Below the pieces are notes generated by a model, which had not been told where the DNA came from, did not search any database, and worked only from the letters and a program-made list of their open reading frames with translations. Source: GCA-002712045 sp028112705 (GTDB lineage: Bacteria > Pseudomonadota > Alphaproteobacteria > Rhodobacterales > Rhodobacteraceae). Taken from it: a stretch of DNA of 64,000 nt. The translations under genes were made by a program, and so were the position numbers. Where the stretch lies: contig JAOGYN010000009.1 of assembly GCA_028112705.1 (NCBI GenBank), positions 17,483 to 81,482 of the forward strand, read 5' to 3'. Positions 1-8,226 of the stretch are shown one piece after another (the first letter of the stretch is position 1; every line of letters starts with the position of its first letter).

Positions 1-650
1 GTAACTCAAAGGATATTTATGCTGTAGACGCTTTGGTGTCTAGTATCGAGTCTTCCAAAATGATTTCTAAAAGAATAAATTTTGAAGCGATTATAGAGAC
101 AGCAGCAGGATTAGTTAATGTTAATGAAATCGCCTCATCAAGCTCGCGATTACAAGCATTATCATTAGGAGCTGCAGATTTTGCTGCATCTATGGGAATG
201 CAAACTACAGGGATTGGAGGAACCCAATCCAATTATTACATGATTGAAAATGGTGAGATTGAAAGTGATCGTGATATTCATTTTTCTGACCCTTGGCATA
301 CTGTTACTACTTCAATTGTTGCAGCCTGTAGGGCAAATGGATTATTACCAGTGGATGGGCCATTTGGAGATTTTTCTGATGATGCGGGATTTAAAGCTCA
401 GGCACGTCGATCTGCAACTTTGGGGATGGTGGGAAAGTGGGCTATTCACCCTAAGCAAATAGTGTTGGCTAATGAAATATTCACTCCATCTGACGAAGCT
501 GTTGCTGAGGCGCGAGAAATTTTATCCGCTATGGAAAAAGCAAAAAATAGTGGTGAGGGTGCAACTGTTTATAAAGGGCGTCTTGTTGATATTGCTTCAA
601 TCAAGCAGGCAGAAGTCATTGTCCGGCAATCTGAATTAATGTTAGAGTAA
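1..650 (+). CDS. mcl1: L-malyl-CoA/beta-methylmalyl-CoA lyase family protein, 5' truncated
   Basis: The reading frame is open from base 3, so the N-terminus lies outside the window and about 215 C-terminal residues remain of a family that is usually near 320 aa. It belongs to the HpcH/HpaI citrate-lyase-like TIM-barrel family. The stretch with the motif EIASSSSRLQALSLGAADFA is typical of the malyl-CoA lyase branch, as is GKWAIHPKQI near the C-terminal part. These Mg-dependent enzymes cleave malyl-CoA or beta-methylmalyl-CoA to glyoxylate plus acetyl- or propionyl-CoA in the ethylmalonyl-CoA pathway or in C2 assimilation. It is followed by accA on the same strand after about 60 bases. A malyl-CoA thioesterase (Mcl2-like) is the main alternative. 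Confidence 0.8.
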   Translation, partial: NSKDIYAVDALVSSIESSKMISKRINFEAIIETAAGLVNVNEIASSSSRLQALSLGAADFAASMGMQTTGIGGTQSNYYMIENGEIESDRDIHFSDPWHTVTTSIVAACRANGLLPVDGPFGDFSDDAGFKAQARRSATLGMVGKWAIHPKQIVLANEIFTPSDEAVAEAREILSAMEKAKNSGEGATVYKGRLVDIASIKQAEVIVRQSELMLE

Positions 651-713
651 GAAATAGATACATTTTATTTATCTAAAATGATATTTTGAAAATTGTTGTA
701 GAGGCCTTGAAAA

Positions 714-1676
714 GTGCAAAATTATTTAGAATTTGAAAAGCCGTTAGCGGAAATAGAAGGTAAAGCTGTTGAACTAAGAGCCTTAGCTAAAACTTCTGAA
801 GGAATGGATGTTGAAAAAGAAGCAGCAGCATTGGATAAAAAGGCAACCTCTCTACTTGTAAATTTATACGAAAATTTGACACCCTGGCGAAAGTGTCAAG
901 TTGCAAGACACCCCAACCGACCACATTGTCGAGATTATATAGACATGCTTTTTCAAGAATATACGCCATTAAGTGGGGATAGAAATTTTGCAGATGATCA
1001 CGCAGTAATGGGCGGCATTTGTCGTTTCAATGATCAACCTGTTGTGGTTCTGGGTCAAGAAAAAGGGTTTGATACTAAATCTAGGATTGAGCGGAACTTT
1101 GGAATGGCAAGGCCTGAAGGCTATCGAAAAGCAATTAGATTGATGGATTTAGCGGATAGGTTTAATTTGCCCGTAATAACTTTGGTAGATACTCCAGGTG
1201 CGTATCCGGGTAAGGGTGCTGAGGAGCGTGGCCAATCGGAGGCGATCGCTCGATCTACTGAAAAATGCCTACAAATTGGGGTCCCTTTAATTTCGGTTAT
1301 TATTGGTGAGGGTGGTTCAGGTGGTGCGGTTGCATTTGCCACAGCTAATCGCGTTTTAATGTTACAGCATTCAATTTACTCTGTAATTTCCCCTGAGGGA
1401 TGTGCTTCTATTTTATGGAAAGATGCAGAAAAAATGCGTGAAGCCGCAGAGGCTTTGCGACTTACCGCTCAAGATTTACTGAAGTTGGGGGTCTGTGATG
1501 GAATTGTGGAAGAGCCTAGGGGTGGTGCGCAGCGCGATAAAGAAAAAACAATAAAAGCAGTTGGTGATGCCATAAGTAAGGAGCTAGATGCTTTAAATTT
1601 ATTGAATAGGGCTGAATTAATAAATGATAGGCGTCAGAGGTTTCTTGATTTAGGATCTAAAGGCTTAATGTCTTAA
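714..1676 (+). CDS. accA: Acetyl-CoA carboxylase carboxyltransferase subunit alpha
   Basis: The 320-residue product is the usual length for AccA, which with AccD transfers the carboxyl group from biotin to acetyl-CoA in the first step of fatty acid synthesis. The N-terminal LEFEKPLAEIEGKAVELRAL and the central GGSGGAVAFA and ISPEGCASILWKD motifs (oxyanion and acyl-CoA pocket of the crotonase-like fold) are diagnostic. I chose the GTG at 714 because it gives the canonical N-terminus MQNYLEFEKP; no in-frame ATG lies close upstream. It follows malyl-CoA lyase on the same strand with about 60 bases between, so co-transcription is possible. Confidence 0.96.
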   Translation: MQNYLEFEKPLAEIEGKAVELRALAKTSEGMDVEKEAAALDKKATSLLVNLYENLTPWRKCQVARHPNRPHCRDYIDMLFQEYTPLSGDRNFADDHAVMGGICRFNDQPVVVLGQEKGFDTKSRIERNFGMARPEGYRKAIRLMDLADRFNLPVITLVDTPGAYPGKGAEERGQSEAIARSTEKCLQIGVPLISVIIGEGGSGGAVAFATANRVLMLQHSIYSVISPEGCASILWKDAEKMREAAEALRLTAQDLLKLGVCDGIVEEPRGGAQRDKEKTIKAVGDAISKELDALNLLNRAELINDRRQRFLDLGSKGLMS

Positions 1677-1863
1677 AGTGAATTAAAAATGTTAGCTATA
1701 CCCTTTGTTGCAGCTGAATAGAGCAGATCATTCCTAATAGTATAGATCAACTTAAAACAATATACACAAACTATTAGTATCTTTATAACTCCTTATTATT
1801 ATAAGGTTATGTTGAAAATATAATTCAAGGTTTGTTATTTCATAAAGTATTGGAGATTATATA

Positions 1864-2289
1864 ATGATTAAAAGTATATATATTGCGGGCCCATTATTTA
1901 ACATTCATGAAACAAGGTTTTTAGAAGATATTGCTAAAGAATTAGAGAGTAATGGATATCAATGTTTTCTTCCACATAGAGATCAGTCAGGAATTGATGA
2001 ATCTGAATTAGAAAAAACAGAAATGAGTGAAGCAACTAAAGATAGAATATTCAATAATGATTTAGATGCTCTTAAAGGGTCTGACATAACTGTTGCGTTA
2101 ATAACAGGATGGGATATCGACTCGGGAACAGCAGGGGAAATAGGGCACACCTTTGCAAGTGGTAAACCCATTATTGCAATTGATGCTTCTGAAAGAAGAT
2201 ATAGAAATTTATTTGTCAAAGGAATGATAACTAAAACAGTGAATGATATTGATGAAATTATTCCGGCAATAGAAAATATTATGGCTTAA
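1864..2289 (+). CDS. Nucleoside 2-deoxyribosyltransferase-like protein
   Basis: A 141-residue protein with the two hallmarks of the nucleoside 2-deoxyribosyltransferase fold: the N-terminal YIAGPLF strand-loop and the motif DSGTAGEIGHTFASGKPII, which supplies the catalytic acidic residues and sugar contacts. Family members exchange bases between deoxynucleosides or hydrolyse (deoxy)nucleotide N-glycosidic bonds in salvage or nucleotide sanitation. It stands alone, about 190 bases after accA and 120 bases before the tRNA, with a GGAG-like ribosome site upstream of the ATG. The exact substrate cannot be read from sequence; a deoxyribonucleoside monophosphate glycosidase is an alternative. Confidence 0.75.
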   Translation: MIKSIYIAGPLFNIHETRFLEDIAKELESNGYQCFLPHRDQSGIDESELEKTEMSEATKDRIFNNDLDALKGSDITVALITGWDIDSGTAGEIGHTFASGKPIIAIDASERRYRNLFVKGMITKTVNDIDEIIPAIENIMA

Positions 2290-2412
2290 GAATTTACTAT
2301 TATATATGCAGGTTAAGTTTTACAAAAACGAGAAGTATATTTCTACATAATTATTCCCATGAGAACAATATAGAGTTCCATTTGTAAACCATTTATTATA
2401 ATTAAAAAGAGT

Positions 2413-2489
2413 GGTCCCATAGCTCAGCAGGATAGAGCACCAGATTCCTAATCTGGGGGTCGCAGGTTCGAATCCTGCTGGGATCACCA
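2413..2489 (+). tRNA. tRNA-Arg (anticodon CCU)
   Basis: The sequence folds as a complete cloverleaf. The 7-bp acceptor stem is GGTCCCA with TGGGATC, and the D-arm begins GCTC. The anticodon stem CCAGA/TCTGG closes the loop TTCCTAA, with anticodon CCT at 2447-2449. The T-arm is GCAGG-TTCGAAT-CCTGC, the discriminator is A, and CCA is encoded. This tRNA decodes AGG, a codon well used in this A+T-rich sequence. Confidence 0.95.
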
Positions 2490-2502
2490 TTGTTCATTTG
2501 AT

Positions 2503-2553
2503 CTTTTGCCTTCCAAGGGCAAGGTTAGAGGTTCGAATCATCTTGGTGTTGCA
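2503..2553 (+). pseudogene. Degenerate tRNA 3'-half-like sequence
   Basis: Fourteen bases after the tRNA-Arg CCA end is a stem-loop like an anticodon arm: TTTTGCC, loop TTCCAAG, GGCAAGG. A T-arm-like AGAGG-TTCGAAT-CATCT with one mismatch follows, and then TTGGTGTTGCA. No matching 5' acceptor strand or D-arm is visible between the two elements, so this looks like the 3' half of a decayed tRNA (the loop reads CCA or UCC depending on register). It could instead be a transcribed relic or the scar of an old integration site. Confidence 0.4.
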
Positions 2554-2603
2554 ATTTTTACCCCGTAAAATATTGGTTAGTATTAATAATAAGGAAACTT
2601 CGC

Positions 2604-3341
2604 ATGAACGATACAACTGAAAGCTTAATAGCTCATCGATCAATAAGACAATTTACTAACAAAGAAATTGATAACGAATTATTGGTTCAACTCATTTCAG
2701 CTGGTCAAGCTGCTGCCAGTTCAAGCTTTCTGCAGGGTGTAACCATCATTCGGATTACGGATAAACATAAGCGTGATAAGTTTTCCAAATTGGCAGGCGG
2801 TCAATCTCAAATTATCTCGGCACCTGAGTTTTTGGTTTTTTGTGCTGATTTAAATCGTTCCACACGTTGTTGCCATAAACATGGAACATCCCCAACAGAA
2901 GGCTTTATGGAGCAATTTATCATAGCGACGGTTGATACTGCTTTATATGCTCAAAATGTTGTGGTTGCTGCTGAATCAAAGGGATTGGGTATTTGTTATA
3001 TTGGGGCAATTAGAAATGATCCCATCTTAGCTACTAGCTTATTAAGTTTGCCAAAAAACGTTTACCCTGTTTTTGGGCTTTGCATTGGTTATCCAGCAGA
3101 GGATCCAGAGGTTAAACCTAGGCTTCCAGTATCAGTTATACTAAAAGAGAATACCTATGATTCAAATGATGAGGAAAAACAAATCGATTTATATGATGAG
3201 ATTGTGCGCAATTATTATGCTGAGCGATCTGGTAATAAAAAATCGCAGAGTTGGAGTGAACAAATGAGTGGCCTACTTAGTTCGCAAGCTAGACCTCACA
3301 TGCGCGCTTTTCTAGCTTCTCAAGGCTTTGAGATGAAGTAA
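2604..3341 (+). CDS. nfsA: Oxygen-insensitive NADPH nitroreductase (NfsA type)
   Basis: This 245-residue flavoprotein matches the NfsA/FRP family over its whole length. The FMN-phosphate-binding HRSIRQFT sits at the N-terminus, SSSFLQ follows at about residue 40, and the GLCIGYPAEDPEVKPRLP segment typical of NfsA is in the second half. Such cytosolic homodimers reduce nitroaromatics, quinones or flavins with NADPH. The start at 2604 has an AAGGAAA ribosome site. Its stop codon shares one base with the start of the next gene (TAATG), implying translational coupling with the phosphatidyltransferase. Confidence 0.88.
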   Translation: MNDTTESLIAHRSIRQFTNKEIDNELLVQLISAGQAAASSSFLQGVTIIRITDKHKRDKFSKLAGGQSQIISAPEFLVFCADLNRSTRCCHKHGTSPTEGFMEQFIIATVDTALYAQNVVVAAESKGLGICYIGAIRNDPILATSLLSLPKNVYPVFGLCIGYPAEDPEVKPRLPVSVILKENTYDSNDEEKQIDLYDEIVRNYYAERSGNKKSQSWSEQMSGLLSSQARPHMRAFLASQGFEMK

Positions 3342-3946
3342 TGGTTGATAATAAACTACTTCCAATTGTTGAGTTTTTTTTAAGTCCAATTGCCAAATAC
3401 TTAAATGGTAGAAGAATAAGTGCAGATACTATTACGATATTTGGCTTTATTATTGGTCTTATGGCGGTGCCTTTCATATTCTTTGGATTTTTAAAGTTAG
3501 CACTTTTATTAATTATTTTTAATAGAATTTGTGATGGGTTAGATGGAATTGTTGCCCGTATGAATAAGAAAACAGATAGGGGCGCATTTCTTGATATTTC
3601 GTTAGATTTTATTTTTTATGCCTCAATACCTGTGGCTTTTGCATTCTTAGATCCTTCAAAAAATGCTCTACCAGCCTTAATTTTGTTATTCTCATTTTTT
3701 GGAACAGGATCAACTTTTCTTGCATTTTCAATAATAGCAGAAAGAAATAATATAAGGTCAAAAGAGTATGATAAAAAAGGTTTTTATTATTTAAGTGGAT
3801 TAACCGAAGGCGCAGAAACAATTTTGGTTTATATTCTGATATGCTTGTTGCCTAGTTACTTTCCAACAATAGCATATATTTTTAGTTTTGGGTGTCTCTT
3901 AACTACTATACTTAGGTTAAAAACTGGGTGGAGTATGTTTCGGTGA
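3341..3946 (+). CDS. CDP-alcohol phosphatidyltransferase family protein
   Basis: A 201-residue integral membrane protein with the family signature DG-x2-AR-x8-G-x3-D-x3-D, seen here as DGLDGIVAR followed by RGAFLDISLD at about residues 66-90. These Asp residues bind the metal and the CDP-alcohol. Several hydrophobic helices flank the motif. Relatives make phosphatidylglycerol-phosphate, phosphatidylserine, phosphatidylcholine or other phospholipids at the inner membrane; the acceptor alcohol cannot be assigned here. It is coupled to nfsA by a one-base overlap. Confidence 0.8.
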   Translation: MVDNKLLPIVEFFLSPIAKYLNGRRISADTITIFGFIIGLMAVPFIFFGFLKLALLLIIFNRICDGLDGIVARMNKKTDRGAFLDISLDFIFYASIPVAFAFLDPSKNALPALILLFSFFGTGSTFLAFSIIAERNNIRSKEYDKKGFYYLSGLTEGAETILVYILICLLPSYFPTIAYIFSFGCLLTTILRLKTGWSMFR

Positions 3947-4105
3947 GGATTTATTTACTATTTGACGCCACGTTATTCATTACAGTTTGTGAATCTAAGA
4001 TTATTAAGAACTTATTATTTTAAATTGTTAATGATGACATCGAATCTAAAAAATAGCTAGCCAATGGCAAGCAAAATTAATTTGGAATTAATTGGAGAAA
4101 ATAAA

Positions 4106-4879
4106 ATGACTAATTTAGTTAATAGGTTTGGAAAGTTTTCTATTCCAACCATAGTGCTGTTTCTGACGCCAATGATGGCATCAGCAGCTACAAATTTAAG
4201 TGAGACTGACTACGTAGGTATAAGTTTTTGGATAGTATCTATTGCAATGGTTGCTGCAACAGTTTTCTTTCTTATGGAAGCAAATAAAGCCGAAGCAGGA
4301 TGGAGCACCTCACTAACAGTTGCTGGATTGGTAACTTTAGTAGCTGCCGTCCATTATTTTTATATGCGTGGTGTTTGGGTAGATACTCAAGCTTCACCTA
4401 CAGTATTCAGATATGTGGATTGGATTATCACTGTTCCATTACAAATCATCGAATTTTACTTGATTTTGGCAGCAGTTGGAGCCGTTGCAGGTAATGTATT
4501 TTGGAAGCTTCTTGGTGCCTCATTAGTGATGTTAATTTTTGGATACCTTGGAGAGATCGGCGCTATGCAAGTATGGTTAGCATTTGCTATCGGAATGGCC
4601 GGTTGGATTTACATCATTTGGGCAATTTTTGCAGGTGATGCTCAGGAGAAATTATCTGAAGCACCTGAGGGTGTTCAATCAGCATTTAAGGCGATGAGAT
4701 TGATTGTGTTAGTTGGCTGGTCGATTTATCCAATAGGATATGTTTATGGTTATGCGGCAGAGGTTGTAAATGAAGGTGCTCTAAATGGTATTTATAACAT
4801 TGCTGACTTTGTAAATAAAATAGCCTTTGGCCTTATGATTTGGGCTGCAGCAACTTCGTCAAGAAAAGCAGTTAAGTAA
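4106..4879 (+). CDS. Proteorhodopsin, blue-tuned light-driven proton pump
   Basis: A 257-residue, seven-helix microbial rhodopsin with an N-terminal signal peptide (likely cleavage after ASA at about residue 27). The retinal Schiff-base lysine is K238 in ADFVNKIAFG, the proton acceptor is D105 in RYVDW, and the donor carboxylate is E116 in PLQIIEFY, so outward proton pumping is expected. H83 in AVHYFYMR is the acceptor's partner histidine. The spectral-tuning position, eight residues after the acceptor, is Q113, which in proteorhodopsins gives blue absorption. An upstream in-frame ATG exists at 4064, but 4106 has a GGAG eight bases ahead and begins directly at the signal peptide. No retinal synthesis gene (blh, crt) is beside it, and a terminator follows. 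Confidence 0.97.
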   Translation: MTNLVNRFGKFSIPTIVLFLTPMMASAATNLSETDYVGISFWIVSIAMVAATVFFLMEANKAEAGWSTSLTVAGLVTLVAAVHYFYMRGVWVDTQASPTVFRYVDWIITVPLQIIEFYLILAAVGAVAGNVFWKLLGASLVMLIFGYLGEIGAMQVWLAFAIGMAGWIYIIWAIFAGDAQEKLSEAPEGVQSAFKAMRLIVLVGWSIYPIGYVYGYAAEVVNEGALNGIYNIADFVNKIAFGLMIWAAATSSRKAVK

Positions 4880-4900
4880 AGTCTATTGAAAATTATTGAG

Positions 4901-4930
4901 AAATGCCCGCATTTTGCGGGCATTTTTTTT
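4901..4930 (+). terminator. Intrinsic terminator of proteorhodopsin
   Basis: A perfect 10-bp stem (AAATGCCCGC at 4901-4910 with GCGGGCATTT at 4916-4925) closes a five-base ATTTT loop and runs into a T tract. It begins 21 bases after the proteorhodopsin stop, indicating a monocistronic transcript. Confidence 0.92.
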
Positions 4931-5024
4931 AACTAAAGCGTATTTAAATCATTGGATTTTGATACATTTCATATAAAGTGTTCTAATTACAAATTTAGAA
5001 AAAAATATTAACTAGGATAATTTT

Positions 5025-5996
5025 ATGGGAAGCTTTTCAATTTCAGAGGCTGCTTTTCGACTAAGTTTGAAAGATTTTGAAGAAGCAGCTGATCGAATTT
5101 CAAATGATGTAATTGTAACTCCTTTACTACCATTTGAGTGCGCTGACCGAAAACTAATGCTTAAGGCAGAGTGCTTGCAAGAACTTGGTTCCTTCAAGAT
5201 AAGAGCTGGTGCAAATGCAATTGAATCAGCCAATAAAAAAGATCTTAGTAATGGTGTGGTGACAGCTAGTGCTGGTAATTTTGGTCAAGGTGTTGCTAAA
5301 GCCGCTCAAAATAGAGGATTATCTGTTCATGTTATAGTTCCAGATACTGCGGCTAAGGTTAAAGTTAATGCCCTTTTAAATCTTGGAGCTAAAGTTTCGA
5401 CTGTACCATTTTCTGATTGGTGGGAAATAATGATGACAAGATCAGCAGGTGTAGATGGGTTTTTTATTCATCCAGTTGCGGAGCTTGAGGTAATAATCGG
5501 TAACGGTGGAATTGGATTGGAGATTTGTTCCCAATGCCCTGATGTTGACGTCATTGTCGTACCTTTTGGGGGTGGAGGTATGATTTCTGGAATAGCTTTA
5601 GCAATGAAGGCGCTTGGAAAAAAACCCTTGATAGTAGCCTGTGAAATAGAAAGCTCAACACCATTAAAATCTGCAAAAAGCAAAGGTGAGCCTGTTAAAG
5701 TTGAGCGAGAAAAGAGTTGGATTGACGGCATCGGCTCAACAAGTGTTTTACCCGACATGTGGCCTCTACTGGATAAGTTGGTCGATAATGTAGTGGTAGT
5801 TTCTCATTCTGAAGCAGAGGCCGCACTTCGGGCTTTGTCAGCAAAAGCCCACCTGGTTGCTGAGGGAGCTGGTGCAGTTGCTTTAGCTGCAGCAATGAAA
5901 CCGCAATTTTCTGGTAAGAAGGTTGTGGCTGTCATTTCAGGGGGAAATATTGATCCTAAAACTTACAGTAAAATTTTGGATCATAGTTCTTTTTAA
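5025..5996 (+). CDS. Threonine/serine dehydratase-like PLP enzyme
   Basis: A 323-residue fold-type II PLP enzyme. The Schiff-base lysine is K58 in GSFKIRAGAN, the substrate loop is TASAGNFGQG, and the phosphate-binding glycine loop is GGGGMISG. There is no C-terminal ACT regulatory domain, so it resembles the short catabolic threonine ammonia-lyases (TdcB type) rather than biosynthetic IlvA. Expected reaction: deamination of threonine or serine to a 2-oxo acid and ammonia. Serine racemase and the hydroxyectoine-linked EutB are close relatives, but no eut genes lie nearby. It is single-gene, between the proteorhodopsin terminator and a minus-strand gene. Confidence 0.8.
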   Translation: MGSFSISEAAFRLSLKDFEEAADRISNDVIVTPLLPFECADRKLMLKAECLQELGSFKIRAGANAIESANKKDLSNGVVTASAGNFGQGVAKAAQNRGLSVHVIVPDTAAKVKVNALLNLGAKVSTVPFSDWWEIMMTRSAGVDGFFIHPVAELEVIIGNGGIGLEICSQCPDVDVIVVPFGGGGMISGIALAMKALGKKPLIVACEIESSTPLKSAKSKGEPVKVEREKSWIDGIGSTSVLPDMWPLLDKLVDNVVVVSHSEAEAALRALSAKAHLVAEGAGAVALAAAMKPQFSGKKVVAVISGGNIDPKTYSKILDHSSF

Positions 5997-6037
5997 GCAA
6001 ACTTAAACTTATTAAAGCGAAGGCAACTTGCAGATAG

Positions 6038-6412
6038 TTATTTAAAAATTACCTTTCCATTTTTCCACTTTTCTTTTTTATGAAACTTTCCATTTTCTTT
6101 GTAATGTTCAAAAACACCATCTTCTTTTCCACCTATATAATTTCCCTTGTAGGATAATTGCCCATTATCGTAATAATATTCCCAGGGCCCATCGAGACAA
6201 TCATCTTTATAACTTCCCTTCCAGTTAAGCTGACCGTTTTCATAATAGGATTCCCAAAAACCGTCTCTTTTTCCATTTATTATTGCGCCATTTTGTTGAC
6301 CAGAAACATCACCAATAAATGGAACATCTGTGAATTTTTTATAAAAAATACCGTTTCTAATGACGAGATCATTTGGGGAAACGGTTTCACTGAAACCTAA
6401 GTGACTTGCCAT
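6038..6412 (-). CDS. MORN-variant repeat protein A
   Basis: About 124 residues with at least three tandem units of roughly 20-23 residues of the type GxWExYYxNGQLxxKGxY, the MORN_2/YwqK-like repeat. The frame can be extended to a TTG at 6427, but the ATG at 6412 has AAGGA seven bases upstream and is preferred. No signal peptide is evident. Such repeats form extended beta-hairpin stacks and occur in proteins of mostly unknown function, so the job here is unknown. It is divergent from a second protein of the same repeat type starting about 200 bases away. Confidence 0.65.
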   Translation of the reverse strand: MASHLGFSETVSPNDLVIRNGIFYKKFTDVPFIGDVSGQQNGAIINGKRDGFWESYYENGQLNWKGSYKDDCLDGPWEYYYDNGQLSYKGNYIGGKEDGVFEHYKENGKFHKKEKWKNGKVIFK

Positions 6413-6607
6413 AATAAAATCCTTCAAGATTAAGATCAGAAATATTAATTAAAAGAAGACTATATATTTAAACTAAAGTGAAGAGATTAATAAACTTGGT
6501 TCTTCAGTGCTATTTACCAATCAAATTATTGTTTTTTAGATTTGATTGCTAATTTCTCATAGTTGCGTAATATTTATTTTAATTTTTCTTACCTTTTGGA
6601 GATTTTT

Positions 6608-6925
6608 TTGTCAGCTTTTAATGAAAAAAATGGTTATTGGGAATATCTTTGGGATAATGGTCAGGTGTACTTTAAAGGAAACTGGGAAAAAGGTTTAATG
6701 CATGGTGATTGGCAATCATATTACCCCACAGGAAGATTGTTAGGCTCAGGATGCTACAAAAATGGTCTTCGTGATGGAAAATTTTCTTCTTATCATGATA
6801 ATGGAAATTTGGAGTGTGAAGGTAGTTTTAAAGATGGCAAAAGAATAGGAAGTTGGAAATTTTATAATAATAATGGTTGTCTGAGCAAAGAGGAAAACTA
6901 TAAAAATGAAAATTATTTAAAATAA
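6608..6925 (+). CDS. MORN-variant repeat protein B
   Basis: About 105 residues made almost wholly of four repeats like NGYWEYLWDNGQVYFKGNW and RDGKFSSYHDNGNLECEGSF, the same repeat class as the divergent gene at 6038-6412. The frame extends upstream to a TTG at 6563. The TTG at 6608 is preferred because GGAGA at 6598-6602 precedes it and because the repeat array starts directly after it; the start remains uncertain. Function unknown. The two genes share the intergenic region 6413-6607, which should hold both promoters. Confidence 0.6.
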   Translation: MSAFNEKNGYWEYLWDNGQVYFKGNWEKGLMHGDWQSYYPTGRLLGSGCYKNGLRDGKFSSYHDNGNLECEGSFKDGKRIGSWKFYNNNGCLSKEENYKNENYLK

Positions 6926-6982
6926 GTAAAAAGTAGAATTTAAGAATAATTAATTTAAAATTATGGGGTGGAGTTGTAATTT

Positions 6983-7816
6983 ATGTATTCTGTTAAGAAA
7001 ATGATTGGTGATATTGAGTTATTTATTTTGAAAGATGGTCAAACTGAATTTGGGGAAGAAACGTTTTCTGGAACCAGTTCTTCTGAAATTAATGAGTTAT
7101 TAAATTTAAATAATAGAAAAGCAATTGAAACAAATTTTAATGCATTTTTAGTTAAATCTGGCGGCAAGAATATTTTGATTGATGCTGGTGCTGGAACTCT
7201 TTTTGGCCCTGCAGCTGGAGATCTATCAAAAGCCCTGGAAGAAGTTGGTGTAAAGAATGATGATATTTCAGATATAATCGCAACACACCTGCATCCAGAT
7301 CACATCGGTGGAATGATATCTGAAACAGGTGAGCAAGTTTTTAAAAATGCTGGATTAACGTTGACACAAGACGAGCACTCATTTTGGAATAAGAAAGAAA
7401 ATTTCATAAATAACCCAGGTGATCAAAAATTACCACTTGATGTCCTTAACGCCTACTCTGGCAATTTGAATTTAATATCTGGAGATGGAGATATGGGTTT
7501 GGGACTATCAGCGATAGATTTACCTGGTCATACGGCGGGGCACATAGGTGTTATGATTTCATCTGGTAATGATCAGTTTGCTATTGCTGGTGACATAATA
7601 CATGCGCAATATCTGCAAATTAATAATCCAGAAATAGGCGTGGTCTTTGATCAAGATCCAGATTTGGCACGAAAGTCACGTCGAAGAATATTAGATATGT
7701 TAGCCAGTGAAAAAACAATGTTTTCTGGAGGCCATCTTTTAAGCCCTGCCCTTGGGTATATTGAATATAAGGGGTTAAATTATTCTTGGGTACAGGCTGA
7801 TCCCGATGGAATTTAA
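6983..7816 (+). CDS. Metallo-beta-lactamase-fold hydrolase
   Basis: A 277-residue MBL-fold protein with the metal motif THLHPDHIGG at residues 101-110 (H102, H104, D106 and H107 as metal ligands). A further ligand histidine lies in LPGHTAGHIG and a late one in GGHLLSPALG. There is no signal peptide, so it is cytosolic. The broad family contains lactonases, thioesterases and oxidoreductase-like members, and nothing nearby fixes the substrate. A GGTGGAG ribosome site precedes the ATG. Confidence 0.78.
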   Translation: MYSVKKMIGDIELFILKDGQTEFGEETFSGTSSSEINELLNLNNRKAIETNFNAFLVKSGGKNILIDAGAGTLFGPAAGDLSKALEEVGVKNDDISDIIATHLHPDHIGGMISETGEQVFKNAGLTLTQDEHSFWNKKENFINNPGDQKLPLDVLNAYSGNLNLISGDGDMGLGLSAIDLPGHTAGHIGVMISSGNDQFAIAGDIIHAQYLQINNPEIGVVFDQDPDLARKSRRRILDMLASEKTMFSGGHLLSPALGYIEYKGLNYSWVQADPDGI

Positions 7817-7824
7817 AAATAGTT

Positions 7825-7844
7825 ATAAAAGTAATTAACTCCAT
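7825..7844 (+). repeat. 20-bp direct repeat, copy 1
   Basis: ATAAAAGTAATTAACTCCAT here recurs at 8227-8246 with a single mismatch in the same orientation. The copies bracket the decayed PDZ-like fragment at 7847-8152. Confidence 0.55.
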
Positions 7845-7846
7845 TC

Positions 7847-8152
7847 GTGATTGATTTAGAAACGTATAATCGCTTAGCAAAAAGCTTTGGCGCACCCGAT
7901 TTTTTCATCAGTGCTATAAAGATCACGCCAGTTACGACTAGAAGTCGAGCGGGTCGATTGGGAATAGTGGTATCAGAAAACTTACCTATTCTGCTTCTAA
8001 AGCAACTTGGATTAAGGCCAAATGATATAATTTTAGAGATTCAACGGATTGTCATATTTTGGAAAGTTTTTAGAGATACTTTGTCAGCTAGAGTTCCATT
8101 TATTCCATTTTGCATTAGTGCAAAATTAATTGTTATATTGATTTATGGTTAA
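7847..8152 (+). pseudogene. Decayed PDZ-domain fragment (type II secretion C-protein-like)
   Basis: The open frame from GTG 7847 encodes about 100 residues. The first 60 resemble the C-terminal PDZ region of GspC-like proteins: ITPVTTRSRAGRLGIVVSEN, then QLGLRPNDIILEI. The PDZ pattern would next require N-G-I. The sequence at about 8041 (GATTCAACGGATTGTC) supplies it only after a shift of frame, and the residues after that point are nonsense-like and hydrophobic, so a frameshifted relic is likely. No other secretion gene is nearby. A small genuine protein cannot be excluded. Confidence 0.35.
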
Positions 8153-8226
8153 TAATTATCTTTATTGTAATAAGTTGTGGGTACATTAGACTTGACTGTT
8201 CTCTTTTTGAGGGCTGTTAATGTGTA

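Noticed and set aside
4064..4105. In-frame N-terminal extension of proteorhodopsin
   Set aside because: It adds 14 polar residues before a clear signal peptide and has no ribosome site, whereas ATG 4106 has GGAG eight bases upstream.
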